A model generated the notes under the pieces. The model was not told the origin of the DNA and searched no databases. It worked only from the letters and a program-made list of their open reading frames with translations. Shown in pieces: positions 1 through 6,209 of a DNA stretch of 6,209 nucleotides. Position 1 is the first letter of the stretch. Each line of letters opens with the position of its first letter. The stretch lies in NCBI GenBank assembly GCA_029051915.1, contig JAIDKM010000098.1, positions 1 to 6,209 on the forward strand, written 5' to 3'. The position numbers and the translations under genes were made by a program. Origin of the DNA: Alistipes sp. (GTDB taxonomy: Bacteria > Bacteroidota > Bacteroidia > Bacteroidales > Rikenellaceae).

Positions 1-32
1 CCCGTACCCGACTAGGACTCGTCGACCCGTTA
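1..32 (-). other. In-frame continuation of the HTCS kinase domain beyond stop codons
   Basis: Read on the minus strand in the sensor's frame, the codons after KKIFVP give V, stop (TAA, 30-32), R-V-D-E-S, stop (TAG, 12-14), S-G-T. Kinases of this family normally have IFxPFYQVDxSRSGTG here (F box leading to the G2 box). The family sequence therefore continues with no frameshift, with a stop in place of the Tyr, a stop in place of the Arg/Lys before SGTG, and Val in place of the Phe. This is either a nonsense-mutated gene or base errors at the sequence edge. The alignment to the family is from memory of the motif, not from a search. Confidence 0.7.
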
Positions 33-3000
33 GACCGGCACGAAGATCTTCTTGCAATAGGAAGGCTTGAGCCCGTGGCCGTTGTCGACGACGCGGATCG
101 TGAACTGCTGAGCGGGATAATCGACCGAACAAGAGAGGGAGACCCTATTCTCGGTATACTTGACGGCATTGGACAACAAATTGCTGACGACCTTCGTCAA
201 TGCTTCGGAGTCGACCATTGCCACGAAACCCGAATCGGGGAAGCTGCACGAAAAATCGATGCCCTTCTGCTCCATAGTCGGCCGGAAGCGGTCGCAGATA
301 GAAGCCAACAAAGCCCCGACGTTGCACTCGGAGACATTGAGCGCCATGCCGCCGTCGGGATTCATCTTTTTGAAATCGAGCAACTGGTTGATGAGCTGCA
401 ACAACCGATGGCTATTGCGGTCGATGATCCGCAGATCCTGCCCCAGCCCCTCGGGCCACTGGTCGGAATGGGACATGATCTTCTCCAACGGCCCGATAAT
501 CAAAGAGACGGGCGTGCGGATTTCGTGGGCAATCATGGTCATGAACTGGATCTTAGCCCGGAACTCCTCGGCATCGCGCCTGCGTCGGAAGAGATCGAAA
601 CTTTCGACCGTTTTCCGTTCCGACCACCGCAAGAAAGCCCGCCAGGCGAATACCAACGCCAACAAACCGAAGATGACGTAGACGATCTTGGCCCACACCG
701 ACCACAAGGGATGAGGCCGCACGACGATGGAGACCGAAGCCCCGGTGTCGTTCCACACGCCGTCGCTGTTGGCCGCCCGAACGCGGAAGCGATAACGGCC
801 GGCCGGCAGATTGGTATAGGAAGCGATGGTCTGGCTACCCACGTAACGCCACTGGGTGTCGAAGCCTTCGAGCTTATAAGCATAGGTATTCTTCTCGGGA
901 GCGCAATAACTTAAAGCGGCGTAGGAGACGCTGATGTCGCGCTGCCGGTGCGAGAGGACGACGTCGCGGCTGAAATCGACGCCGGCGGAAGCGGAATCGT
1001 TGCGCCGCCCGTGGTTATGCGCGACGAACCCGGTGATGACGACGGGCGGCACGTAACGATTCTGGTAGATCAGATGCGGAAAAAAGGCATTGAACCCGTT
1101 GGTGGAACCCACATAGATCTTCCCCTCGGAAGTGAGGATACCGGAATTGACCATGAACTGCTCGCCGACGAGTCCGTCGGAGATGCCGAAACGAACGCAC
1201 TGTCCGTCGGAAAACGTATAACGCAACAACCCCTGCGTAGTAGTGAGCCACAGACTTTTGCCGTCGCCGACGACGTAAGTAATATTGGAAGAACCGGAAG
1301 CGCCGGTCTCCAAGGCGACGGGCGAGAAACACTCCAGATCAGCGTCGTAGCGGCAAAGACCCTCGGCCGTGCCGGCCCACACCTCGCCGTCGGGCGCCAC
1401 ATAAAGGCTGTTGACGTGATCGCAGACCAGACCTCCCGAAGCGGACCGATAACACCGCCACTTTCCGGAAGCGGCCGTGTAACGGAAGATGCCGCCGCCC
1501 GAAGTAGCGAACCAAAGATCGCCGTCGGGTGTCTGTCCGATGTCGAGCGTGGTTTCGCCGAGCGTCCGTATGCGGACGAAAGAATCGCTCGTGCGGTCGT
1601 AGAGGAGCACGCCGGACATGGTAGTAACCCAGAGATTGCCGTCGCGGTCGCGGAAAAGAGCGTAGACGCTCTCGTTATCGAGCGCCGAAGGCGAATTGGA
1701 AGCGTGGTAGGCACGGAACGTACCGCTGCGCAAGTCGAGCCGGTTGAGGCCGCCGGCGTAGGTGCCGACCCAGAGATAAGGGCCGTCGGCGCAAAGCGCA
1801 TGGATATTATGGGTAGAGATGCTGTTGCGGCCGCGCTCGGGAACGTAATGGTGCAGGACGCGGTGGGTACGAGGCGAAAAACACATCAAACCGCCGTTGT
1901 CCGACCCGATCCAGACGTTGCCCTCCTCGTCCTCGCAAAAACAACTGACCACATACCCCTCGCTGCGCCCGACGAGCCGCGACATGGAATAACGCTCGAA
2001 CTGCCCGCTGTTGGGAGCGGCGTAATTGACGCCCCCGTAGTAGGTGCCGACCCAGAGTCCGCCCTCGGCATCCTTGATGACGGGATAGACAAACTTGTCG
2101 GTGAGCGAAACCGCATCGTACTGGTCGTTGGCGAACAACAAATATCTGCGAGTGAGCGTATTGTACCAAAGCAGACCGTCGTCGGAACCGATGAGCAACT
2201 CGCCCGGAGCATACTCGGTCATGGAATGGATGTGGGTGAATCCGTAAGCCTCGCCCGAAGCCAGGTAAGGAGTTACTCTGAGCGTCTGCCGGTCGTAGCG
2301 CTGCAAACCGCCGTCCCAAGTACCGAACCAAAGGAATCCCGAAGCATCTTCGAGCAGGCACTGCACGCGCTGAGGCCGGCAACCGAGGTACTTCAACCGG
2401 GGAGCGACGAAGCTGTCGGTTACCCTGTTGAGCGTATAGAGCGGCACATCGGAGAAAGAGACCGCCGCCCAAACCGTATTGTTGGAATCGGCATAGACAT
2501 ACTCGACGTCGTCGAGATCGCTCTCGAAGAGGAACTGCGACAACGCGTCGTCGTCCGGGGCATAACGGAACAGACCCTGTCCGCGCGTGGCGAACCAGAG
2601 GTTGCGATCGTGATCCTCGGCGATATGCGTGATGATGGAAGAGAGCTCCACGCTGTCGCGAGTCCGGCAATCGAGCCGGACGAAATCGGGCTGCCCCGAT
2701 GCGGAACGCCGGAAAAAGACGCCGACATCGGTACCGACCCACAGGCGCCCCTCACTGTCCTCGAAGAGGGCATTGATGTAATTGACGTTGTGGTTGTTGC
2801 CCTCGGCATGGAGCGGATGGCGGACGATGGAGATTCCGTCGAAGCTGTTGAGACCCTCGCCCGTACCGAACCAGATGACGCCCTGACTGTCCTGGCACAT
2901 ACTCCGAACCGTATTGGAAGAAAGCCCCTTTTCGACCGTGAGACTGCGGAACTGGAAAGCCGGAGGAGCGGCCGCTGCGCCGGCATGCGAAAAGAACACC

Positions 3001-3053
3001 GGCCATGCGACGCAAAATGCCAGGCGACGAACTGTCGAAAAGAAGCGATTCAT
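30..3053 (-). CDS. Hybrid two-component system sensor/regulator (HTCS), C-terminus missing
   Basis: Inner-membrane sensor of the Bacteroidota HTCS family, in which a periplasmic sugar-sensing propeller, histidine kinase, receiver and AraC-type DNA-binding domain are joined in one protein. Seen here: a signal peptide (residues 1 to about 28); 14 propeller-blade motifs of the form LWxGTxxGG, from IWFGT near residue 60 to IYVGS near 646, enough for two seven-bladed propellers; a Y_Y_Y domain (about 710-780, YKLEGFD to GRYRFRVRA); one membrane helix (about 786-808); a DHp domain with HEIRTP, phospho-acceptor His843; an N box with Asn958 and Asn962; and a G1 box DNGHG at 990-994. Family members are usually about 1300-1400 residues, so the rest of the ATPase, the receiver and the HTH are absent: the frame meets TAA at 30-32, and the window ends anyway. 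The start at 3053 is supported by the signal peptide. Divergent from the GH127 gene, its probable target. The ligand cannot be read from sequence; arabinose-containing oligosaccharide is inference from the neighbour. Confidence 0.93.
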   Translation of the reverse strand: MNRFFSTVRRLAFCVAWPVFFSHAGAAAAPPAFQFRSLTVEKGLSSNTVRSMCQDSQGVIWFGTGEGLNSFDGISIVRHPLHAEGNNHNVNYINALFEDSEGRLWVGTDVGVFFRRSASGQPDFVRLDCRTRDSVELSSIITHIAEDHDRNLWFATRGQGLFRYAPDDDALSQFLFESDLDDVEYVYADSNNTVWAAVSFSDVPLYTLNRVTDSFVAPRLKYLGCRPQRVQCLLEDASGFLWFGTWDGGLQRYDRQTLRVTPYLASGEAYGFTHIHSMTEYAPGELLIGSDDGLLWYNTLTRRYLLFANDQYDAVSLTDKFVYPVIKDAEGGLWVGTYYGGVNYAAPNSGQFERYSMSRLVGRSEGYVVSCFCEDEEGNVWIGSDNGGLMCFSPRTHRVLHHYVPERGRNSISTHNIHALCADGPYLWVGTYAGGLNRLDLRSGTFRAYHASNSPSALDNESVYALFRDRDGNLWVTTMSGVLLYDRTSDSFVRIRTLGETTLDIGQTPDGDLWFATSGGGIFRYTAASGKWRCYRSASGGLVCDHVNSLYVAPDGEVWAGTAEGLCRYDADLECFSPVALETGASGSSNITYVVGDGKSLWLTTTQGLLRYTFSDGQCVRFGISDGLVGEQFMVNSGILTSEGKIYVGSTNGFNAFFPHLIYQNRYVPPVVITGFVAHNHGRRNDSASAGVDFSRDVVLSHRQRDISVSYAALSYCAPEKNTYAYKLEGFDTQWRYVGSQTIASYTNLPAGRYRFRVRAANSDGVWNDTGASVSIVVRPHPLWSVWAKIVYVIFGLLALVFAWRAFLRWSERKTVESFDLFRRRRDAEEFRAKIQFMTMIAHEIRTPVSLIIGPLEKIMSHSDQWPEGLGQDLRIIDRNSHRLLQLINQLLDFKKMNPDGGMALNVSECNVGALLASICDRFRPTMEQKGIDFSCSFPDSGFVAMVDSEALTKVVSNLLSNAVKYTENRVSLSCSVDYPAQQFTIRVVDNGHGLKPSYCKKIFVPV

Positions 3054-3075
3054 GGGTTTCTTGGTTTAGGTTATA

Positions 3076-3083
3076 CAATATTA
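3076..3083 (-). promoter_or_regulatory. Candidate -7 box for the HTCS gene
   Basis: The minus strand reads TAATATTG, a 7 of 8 match to TAATTTTG in front of the GH127 gene and one mismatch from the Bacteroidota -7 consensus TAnnTTTG. It lies 22 bp before the sensor ATG. No good -33 TTTG is seen at the right distance, which would fit an activator-dependent promoter. The match alone is weak in AT-rich DNA. The main support is that it sits exactly 30 bp after the last half-site of the upstream repeat, as on the other side of the region. Confidence 0.42.
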
Positions 3084-3113
3084 CAACTTTTATTTCGATG
3101 AAAATAGAAAAAT

Positions 3114-3140
3114 AATGCACGTCGATATAAAAATAGTCCA
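3114..3140 (-). promoter_or_regulatory. Candidate regulator binding site upstream of the HTCS gene
   Basis: On the minus strand TGGACT (3140-3135) is followed, with a 21-bp start-to-start distance, by TGCATT (3119-3114), a degenerate copy matching TGGACT at 4 of 6 bases. Two half-sites on one face of the helix two turns apart is the usual layout for AraC-type DNA-binding domains such as those ending HTCS proteins. The core TGGACTATTTT is shared exactly with the site before the GH127 gene, each copy oriented towards its own gene. This suggests autoregulation by the sensor. Binding is inferred, not shown. Confidence 0.45.
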
Positions 3141-3210
3141 ATATATCATTTTGGAGACTTTCTACCGAAGAAAACGCACCGAACGACAAACATGCAAGAT
3201 GGACTATTTT
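3130..3210. repeat. 11-bp inverted repeat in the divergent intergenic region
   Basis: The 11-mer AAAATAGTCCA at 3130-3140 is the exact reverse complement of TGGACTATTTT at 3200-3210; the 59 bp between them are unrelated. The arms are too far apart, with a non-complementary interior, to be a convincing hairpin or terminator. Each arm instead reads identically in the direction of the nearer gene, so they are best taken as two copies of one operator. The rest of 3054-3316 holds only the two candidate promoters; I see no small ORF, RNA gene or terminator there. Confidence 0.8.
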
Positions 3211-3226
3211 GCTATTATATTGTACT
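3200..3226 (+). promoter_or_regulatory. Candidate regulator binding site upstream of the GH127-GH97 operon
   Basis: Two direct half-sites, TGGACT (3200-3205) and TGTACT (3221-3226), match at 5 of 6 bases and lie 21 bp apart start to start, i.e. two helical turns. The first is embedded in TGGACTATTTT, which is repeated exactly in inverted orientation before the divergent sensor gene. The site lies 30 bp upstream of a perfect -7 box, a position suited to transcription activation. The neighbouring HTCS is the natural candidate to bind, since these regulators normally control adjacent glycosidase genes; this is inference. Confidence 0.5.
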
Positions 3227-3256
3227 GATCTCTTAGAGAAAAAGAAACCGAAGGTT

Positions 3257-3264
3257 TAATTTTG
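3257..3264 (+). promoter_or_regulatory. Candidate -7 box for the GH127-GH97 operon
   Basis: TAATTTTG is an exact match to the Bacteroidota -7 consensus TAnnTTTG. It lies 52 bp before the GH127 ATG, which would give a leader of about 45 nt. A clear -33 TTTG is missing at the expected distance, consistent with dependence on an activator bound at 3200-3226. Confidence 0.55.
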
Positions 3265-3316
3265 CATTATCGGGAAATTCCGGACGAAAACAATCAAAAC
3301 CAAACCTTGAAACGAT

Positions 3317-5773
3317 ATGTTCGACAAAATCCAAACGACCGCACTGCTGTCGCTGCTGCTCGCAGCCGGCGCCATCTCCTGCTCGGAGACGCCACGCCAA
3401 CTGCCCGTAACGGAGATTCATGAAGTGCCGTTCACGGCGACCGACATCACCGACGAATTCTGGTCGCCCCGCATCGAGACCAACCGAACGGTAACCATTC
3501 CGGCGGCCCTGCACCAATGCGACATAAACGGCCGATTCGACAACTTCGCCATTGCAGGCGGACTCTCCGAAGGAGAACACCGCGGCGACTTCTCGTTCGA
3601 CGACACGGATCCCTACAAGGTGATCGAAGGAGCCTCCTACTCGCTGGCCGTGAAATACGACGCGGCGCTGGATGCCCGGCTGGACAGCATCATTGCACTG
3701 ATCGCGGCGGCACAGGAACCCGACGGCTACCTGTGCACCTGCGTAACGAACAAGTGCTACCGTCTGTCGGGCTGGTGGGGCCGCTCGCGCTGGGAAAAGA
3801 TCAACTCCCACGAACTCTACAACTGCGGCCACCTCTACGAAGCGGCCGTAGCCCACTACCGGGCGACGGGCAAACGTACGCTGCTGGACGTAGCGCTGCG
3901 CAACGCCGACCTGGTCTGCGAAGTATTCGGCCCCGACGAAGGACAGAAACATGTACCCTCGGGCCACCCGATCATCGAAATGGGCCTGGCGAAGCTCTAC
4001 AAGGTAACGGGCGAGCAACGCTATCTGGACATGGCCAAGTATTTCGTGGAAGAGACGGGCCGCGGAACCGACGGCCACCGGCTCAGCGCCTACAGCCAGG
4101 ATCACATGCCGATTCTGGAACAAGAAGAGATCGTAGGCCACGCCGTACGTGCGGGCTACCTTTACTCGGGTGTGGCCGACGTGGCGGCGCTGACGCACGA
4201 CAAAGCCTATTTTGAAGCGCTCTGCCGCATCTGGAACAACATGGCGAGCCGCAAACTATACATCACGGGCGGCATCGGCTCGCGTGCGCAAGGCGAAGGC
4301 TTCGGCCCCGACTACGAACTGCACAACCACCAATGCTATTGCGAGACCTGCGCCTCGATCGCCAACGTCTACTGGAACCACCGCATGTTCCTCTACACGG
4401 GCGATGCGAAGTACATCGATGTGCTGGAGCTGGCGCTCTACAACGGTGTGATCTCGGGCGTATCGCTCAAAGGCGACGAATTCTTCTACGACAATCCGCT
4501 GGAGTCGATGGGACAGCACGAACGGGCCGAGTGGTTCGGCTGCGCCTGCTGCCCGGGCAACGTAACGCGCTTCGTAGCATCGGTGCCGAGCTATATCTAC
4601 GCCACCGAAGGCGACGACCTTTTCGTAAACCTTTATATTCAGAGCAACTCGGAGATCGAAACGGCCGGAAACAAACTCCGGATCGCCCAGACGACCTCCT
4701 ATCCGTGGGACGGAAACGTGAAGATCGCCGTAGCACCCGAGAAACAGGGCCGGTTCAAAATCCATCTGCGCATCCCGGGATGGGCACGCACGGCCCCCGT
4801 ACCGACCGACCTCTATTCGTTCGCAGACGGAACGGAACCCTATGGAGGAACGGTCGAGGTGAACGGCAAACGGATCAACGACGCGCGGCTGTATAACGGC
4901 TATGTAGTAATAGACCGCGACTGGCAGGCAGGCGACGAAATCGCGATCGCCCTGCCGATGGAGGTACGCCGCGTGCAGGCGCATGAAAATGTGGAAGACG
5001 ACCGTGGCAAACTGGCCTTCATGCGCGGCCCGGTGGTATTCTGTCTGGAAGGCAAAGACCAACCCGGCGGCACCGTATTCGACAAGTCGATCGCCCGCGA
5101 TGCGGCGCTCGAAACGGCATTCGACGAACAGCTGCTGGGCGGTGTGATGACGATCACGGGCCATGCGACCGAGATTCAACGCGACGGCACGACGAAAGAA
5201 GTGGAATTCAAGGCGATACCCTACTCGACGTGGTGCAACCGCGGTGCGGACGAGATGGCGGTGTGGATCCCCGAGACCCCGGAACTGACGCGCCCGACAC
5301 CCGAACCGACCATCGCCTCGGAGTCGATGACTTTCACGGTACATGCGCCGATTCAGAAAGACGCCCCCGAATCGGCGGCCCGCTACGACTGGGCCTGGGG
5401 CGTCAACGACCAATGGGAGCCCAAGCGCTCGTCGGACATCTCGAAACCCTACCACTACTGGTGGCTCAAGAACGGCACGGAAGAGTCGCTGGCCTACGAA
5501 TTCAAACGGCCCGAAACGGTGTCGAGCGTAGATGTTTACTGGCTCGACTTCGACCACTACGACGGCGATTTCCGGGTACCCGAATGGTGGAAACTCTACT
5601 ACAAGGACGGGGCCGGCAAATGGCGGGAAGTGAAGACCTCGGACGCCTACGCGGTGGAGAAAGACCGCTACAACACGGTGCGCTTCGAACCGGTGAAGAC
5701 CCGGGGACTGAAGATCGTGGCGAAGCTGCAAGAAGGCGTCTCGGGCGGCATCATCGAATGGAAAGTGAACTGA
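3317..5773 (+). CDS. GH127 beta-L-arabinofuranosidase, lipoprotein
   Basis: Predicted to release beta-linked L-arabinofuranose from plant arabino-oligosaccharides, hydroxyproline-linked arabinans or pectin side chains. It has 818 residues: a lipoprotein signal with candidate lipobox AISC (Cys22); a family N-terminal segment (about 39-85, ITDEFWSPRIETNRT and later FDNF); an alpha-helical barrel containing HELYNCGH (165-172); and a middle beta-sandwich (HLRIPGW near 480, MRGPVVF near 570). Catalytic residues align with the characterised Bifidobacterium longum enzyme HypBA1: acid/base Glu327 in GEGF, zinc ligands Glu343 and Cys345 in CETC, and the Cys411-Cys412 pair in ACCPGN, Cys411 corresponding to the cysteine nucleophile. 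All are present, so the enzyme should be active. HypBA1 has about 658 residues; the excess is the signal and a C-terminal discoidin-like domain (about 680-818). Related GH146 enzymes share this fold and cannot be fully excluded. The start fits the lipoprotein signal. GH97 follows after 4 bp. Confidence 0.93.
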   Translation: MFDKIQTTALLSLLLAAGAISCSETPRQLPVTEIHEVPFTATDITDEFWSPRIETNRTVTIPAALHQCDINGRFDNFAIAGGLSEGEHRGDFSFDDTDPYKVIEGASYSLAVKYDAALDARLDSIIALIAAAQEPDGYLCTCVTNKCYRLSGWWGRSRWEKINSHELYNCGHLYEAAVAHYRATGKRTLLDVALRNADLVCEVFGPDEGQKHVPSGHPIIEMGLAKLYKVTGEQRYLDMAKYFVEETGRGTDGHRLSAYSQDHMPILEQEEIVGHAVRAGYLYSGVADVAALTHDKAYFEALCRIWNNMASRKLYITGGIGSRAQGEGFGPDYELHNHQCYCETCASIANVYWNHRMFLYTGDAKYIDVLELALYNGVISGVSLKGDEFFYDNPLESMGQHERAEWFGCACCPGNVTRFVASVPSYIYATEGDDLFVNLYIQSNSEIETAGNKLRIAQTTSYPWDGNVKIAVAPEKQGRFKIHLRIPGWARTAPVPTDLYSFADGTEPYGGTVEVNGKRINDARLYNGYVVIDRDWQAGDEIAIALPMEVRRVQAHENVEDDRGKLAFMRGPVVFCLEGKDQPGGTVFDKSIARDAALETAFDEQLLGGVMTITGHATEIQRDGTTKEVEFKAIPYSTWCNRGADEMAVWIPETPELTRPTPEPTIASESMTFTVHAPIQKDAPESAARYDWAWGVNDQWEPKRSSDISKPYHYWWLKNGTEESLAYEFKRPETVSSVDVYWLDFDHYDGDFRVPEWWKLYYKDGAGKWREVKTSDAYAVEKDRYNTVRFEPVKTRGLKIVAKLQEGVSGGIIEWKVN

Positions 5774-5777
5774 GACG

Positions 5778-6152
5778 ATGAAAAGAAAGCTGATAACGAT
5801 GCTGTTCCTGCTGGGGATGCTCCCGGCAGGAACGGCCTTTGCAGCCGCACCGGCCACGCTCCGATCGCCCGACGGACGCATTCGGGTGGAGGTGGAGACC
5901 GAAGGAAGGCTCCGCTACACGGTATCGCTCGACGGAGCGGTGCTGCTGTCGCAATCGGAAGCGGCGCTGGAACTCTCCGACGGCCGGACAATAGGCCGCA
6001 ACGACCGGGCCCGCCGCATCCGCCGCCGGGAGAACGTATGCGAACGCATCGAAGCGCCGCTCTACAGACAAGCGGCATTCGACTTTACCTACAATGAACT
6101 GGAGATAAGCCTCGCCTCGGGATTCGGCATCACGTTCCGCGCGACGAACTAA
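5778..6152 (+). CDS. GH97 glycosidase, N-terminal part, interrupted by in-frame TAA
   Basis: N-terminal domain of a GH97 enzyme, a family of alpha-glucosidases (inverting, SusB-like) and alpha-galactosidases (retaining). Seen: a cleavable signal peptide (about residues 1-22, ending AFA), then the family pattern LRSPDGRIRVEV, LRYTVSLDGAVLL, and ITFRA near residue 120. The frame stops at TAA 6150-6152 after 124 residues, while full-length members have about 650-750. The catalytic barrel lies outside the window, so inverting or retaining chemistry, and therefore substrate, cannot be told. No lipobox cysteine is visible, so a periplasmic location is likely. It starts 4 bp after the GH127 stop, so the two are almost certainly one transcript, possibly translationally coupled. 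The stop falls inside conserved sequence that continues in frame (next entry), so this is a broken gene or a sequence error rather than a genuine short protein. Confidence 0.8.
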   Translation: MKRKLITMLFLLGMLPAGTAFAAAPATLRSPDGRIRVEVETEGRLRYTVSLDGAVLLSQSEAALELSDGRTIGRNDRARRIRRRENVCERIEAPLYRQAAFDFTYNELEISLASGFGITFRATN

Positions 6153-6209
6153 GGCATCGCCTACCGTTTCAGCACCGACCGAAAAGGCCAGACGATCGTT
6201 ACGGACGAA
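6150..6209 (+). other. In-frame continuation of GH97 beyond the TAA, cut by window end
   Basis: After the TAA the same frame reads GIAYRFSTDRKGQ and on to the last base without another stop. GH97 proteins have FRAxNDGIAYRF here, so family sequence resumes immediately with no frameshift: the TAA stands where Asp is normal, and Thr (ACG) stands where Tyr or Phe is usual two codons earlier. The gene would otherwise continue beyond the window. Confidence 0.75.

Noticed and set aside
948..3101. 717-residue open frame on the plus strand opposite the sensor gene
   Set aside because: Its translation is low-complexity in character (rich in D, E, R, V) without recognisable domains, and it lies entirely antisense to well-supported HTCS domains. 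High-GC codon use leaves such antisense frames open.
3159..3173. Small palindrome TTTCT-ACCGA-AGAAA between the operator arms
   Set aside because: Only 5-bp arms in AT-rich DNA, and not centred on the larger repeat (midpoint 3166 compared with 3170); expected by chance.
3130..3210. Inverted repeat as a terminator or attenuator hairpin
   Set aside because: The 59-bp loop, AT-rich 11-bp arms and lack of a following T-run relative to any upstream gene argue against it; both neighbouring genes start, not end, here.
4256..5881. 541-residue open frame on the minus strand opposite GH127
   Set aside because: It is antisense to the catalytic half of a clear GH127 enzyme and crosses the GH127-GH97 junction; no family features seen. 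Shadow frame.
1..6209. Alternative genetic code with TAA/TAG read as sense
   Set aside because: The three affected positions correspond to different expected residues (Tyr, Arg/Lys, Asp), and no internal TAA or TAG occurs elsewhere in 1000 codons of the sensor or 818 of GH127. Bacteroidota are not known to reassign these codons.
1..6209. CRISPR array, tRNA/rRNA, insertion sequence or phage element
   Set aside because: No regularly spaced repeats, tRNA-like clover-leaf segments, transposase motifs or terminal inverted repeats were seen; nearly all bases are in three carbohydrate-related genes.

Overview
The window is a three-gene carbohydrate-utilisation locus from a Bacteroidota bacterium. 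Support comes from a hybrid two-component-type sensor with a 14-blade periplasmic propeller, a GH127/GH97 gene pair with export signals, and a perfect match to the Bacteroidota -7 promoter element (TAnnTTTG). GC content is high by eye (roughly 55-60% in genes) and the intergenic DNA is AT-rich, which would fit an Alistipes/Rikenellaceae-like gut bacterium. That genus guess is inference only.

Layout. Positions 1-3053 (minus strand) hold the N-terminal three quarters of a hybrid two-component regulator: signal peptide, 14 propeller blades, Y_Y_Y domain, one membrane helix, DHp domain with the phospho-accepting His, and the start of the ATPase domain. A 263-bp divergent intergenic region (3054-3316) follows. 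Positions 3317-5773 (plus strand) encode a complete lipoprotein-type GH127 beta-L-arabinofuranosidase with its Cys/Glu zinc site and a C-terminal beta-sandwich. Four bases later, 5778 onward encodes the N-terminal domain of a secreted GH97 glycosidase that runs off the window.

How it fits together: the sensor probably detects a sugar or oligosaccharide released in the periplasm and activates the glycosidase operon, and probably its own gene. The intergenic region supports this. Each divergent gene is preceded by the same layout in its own direction: TGGACT, a second half-site exactly 21 bp further on, then exactly 30 bp to a -7 box (TAATTTTG on one side, TAATATTG on the other). The GH127 gene points to beta-L-arabinofuranose in plant polysaccharide or glycoprotein. 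No SusC/SusD pair is visible in the window.

Both terminal genes are interrupted by in-frame stops close to the window edges (TAA at 30-32 and TAG at 12-14 in the sensor; TAA at 6150-6152 in GH97), and recognisable family sequence continues in the same frame beyond each stop. The rest of both genes is intact, so sequence error at the edges is at least as likely as real gene decay. I see no wholly new system; the symmetric divergent regulatory region is the most informative unannotated structure.
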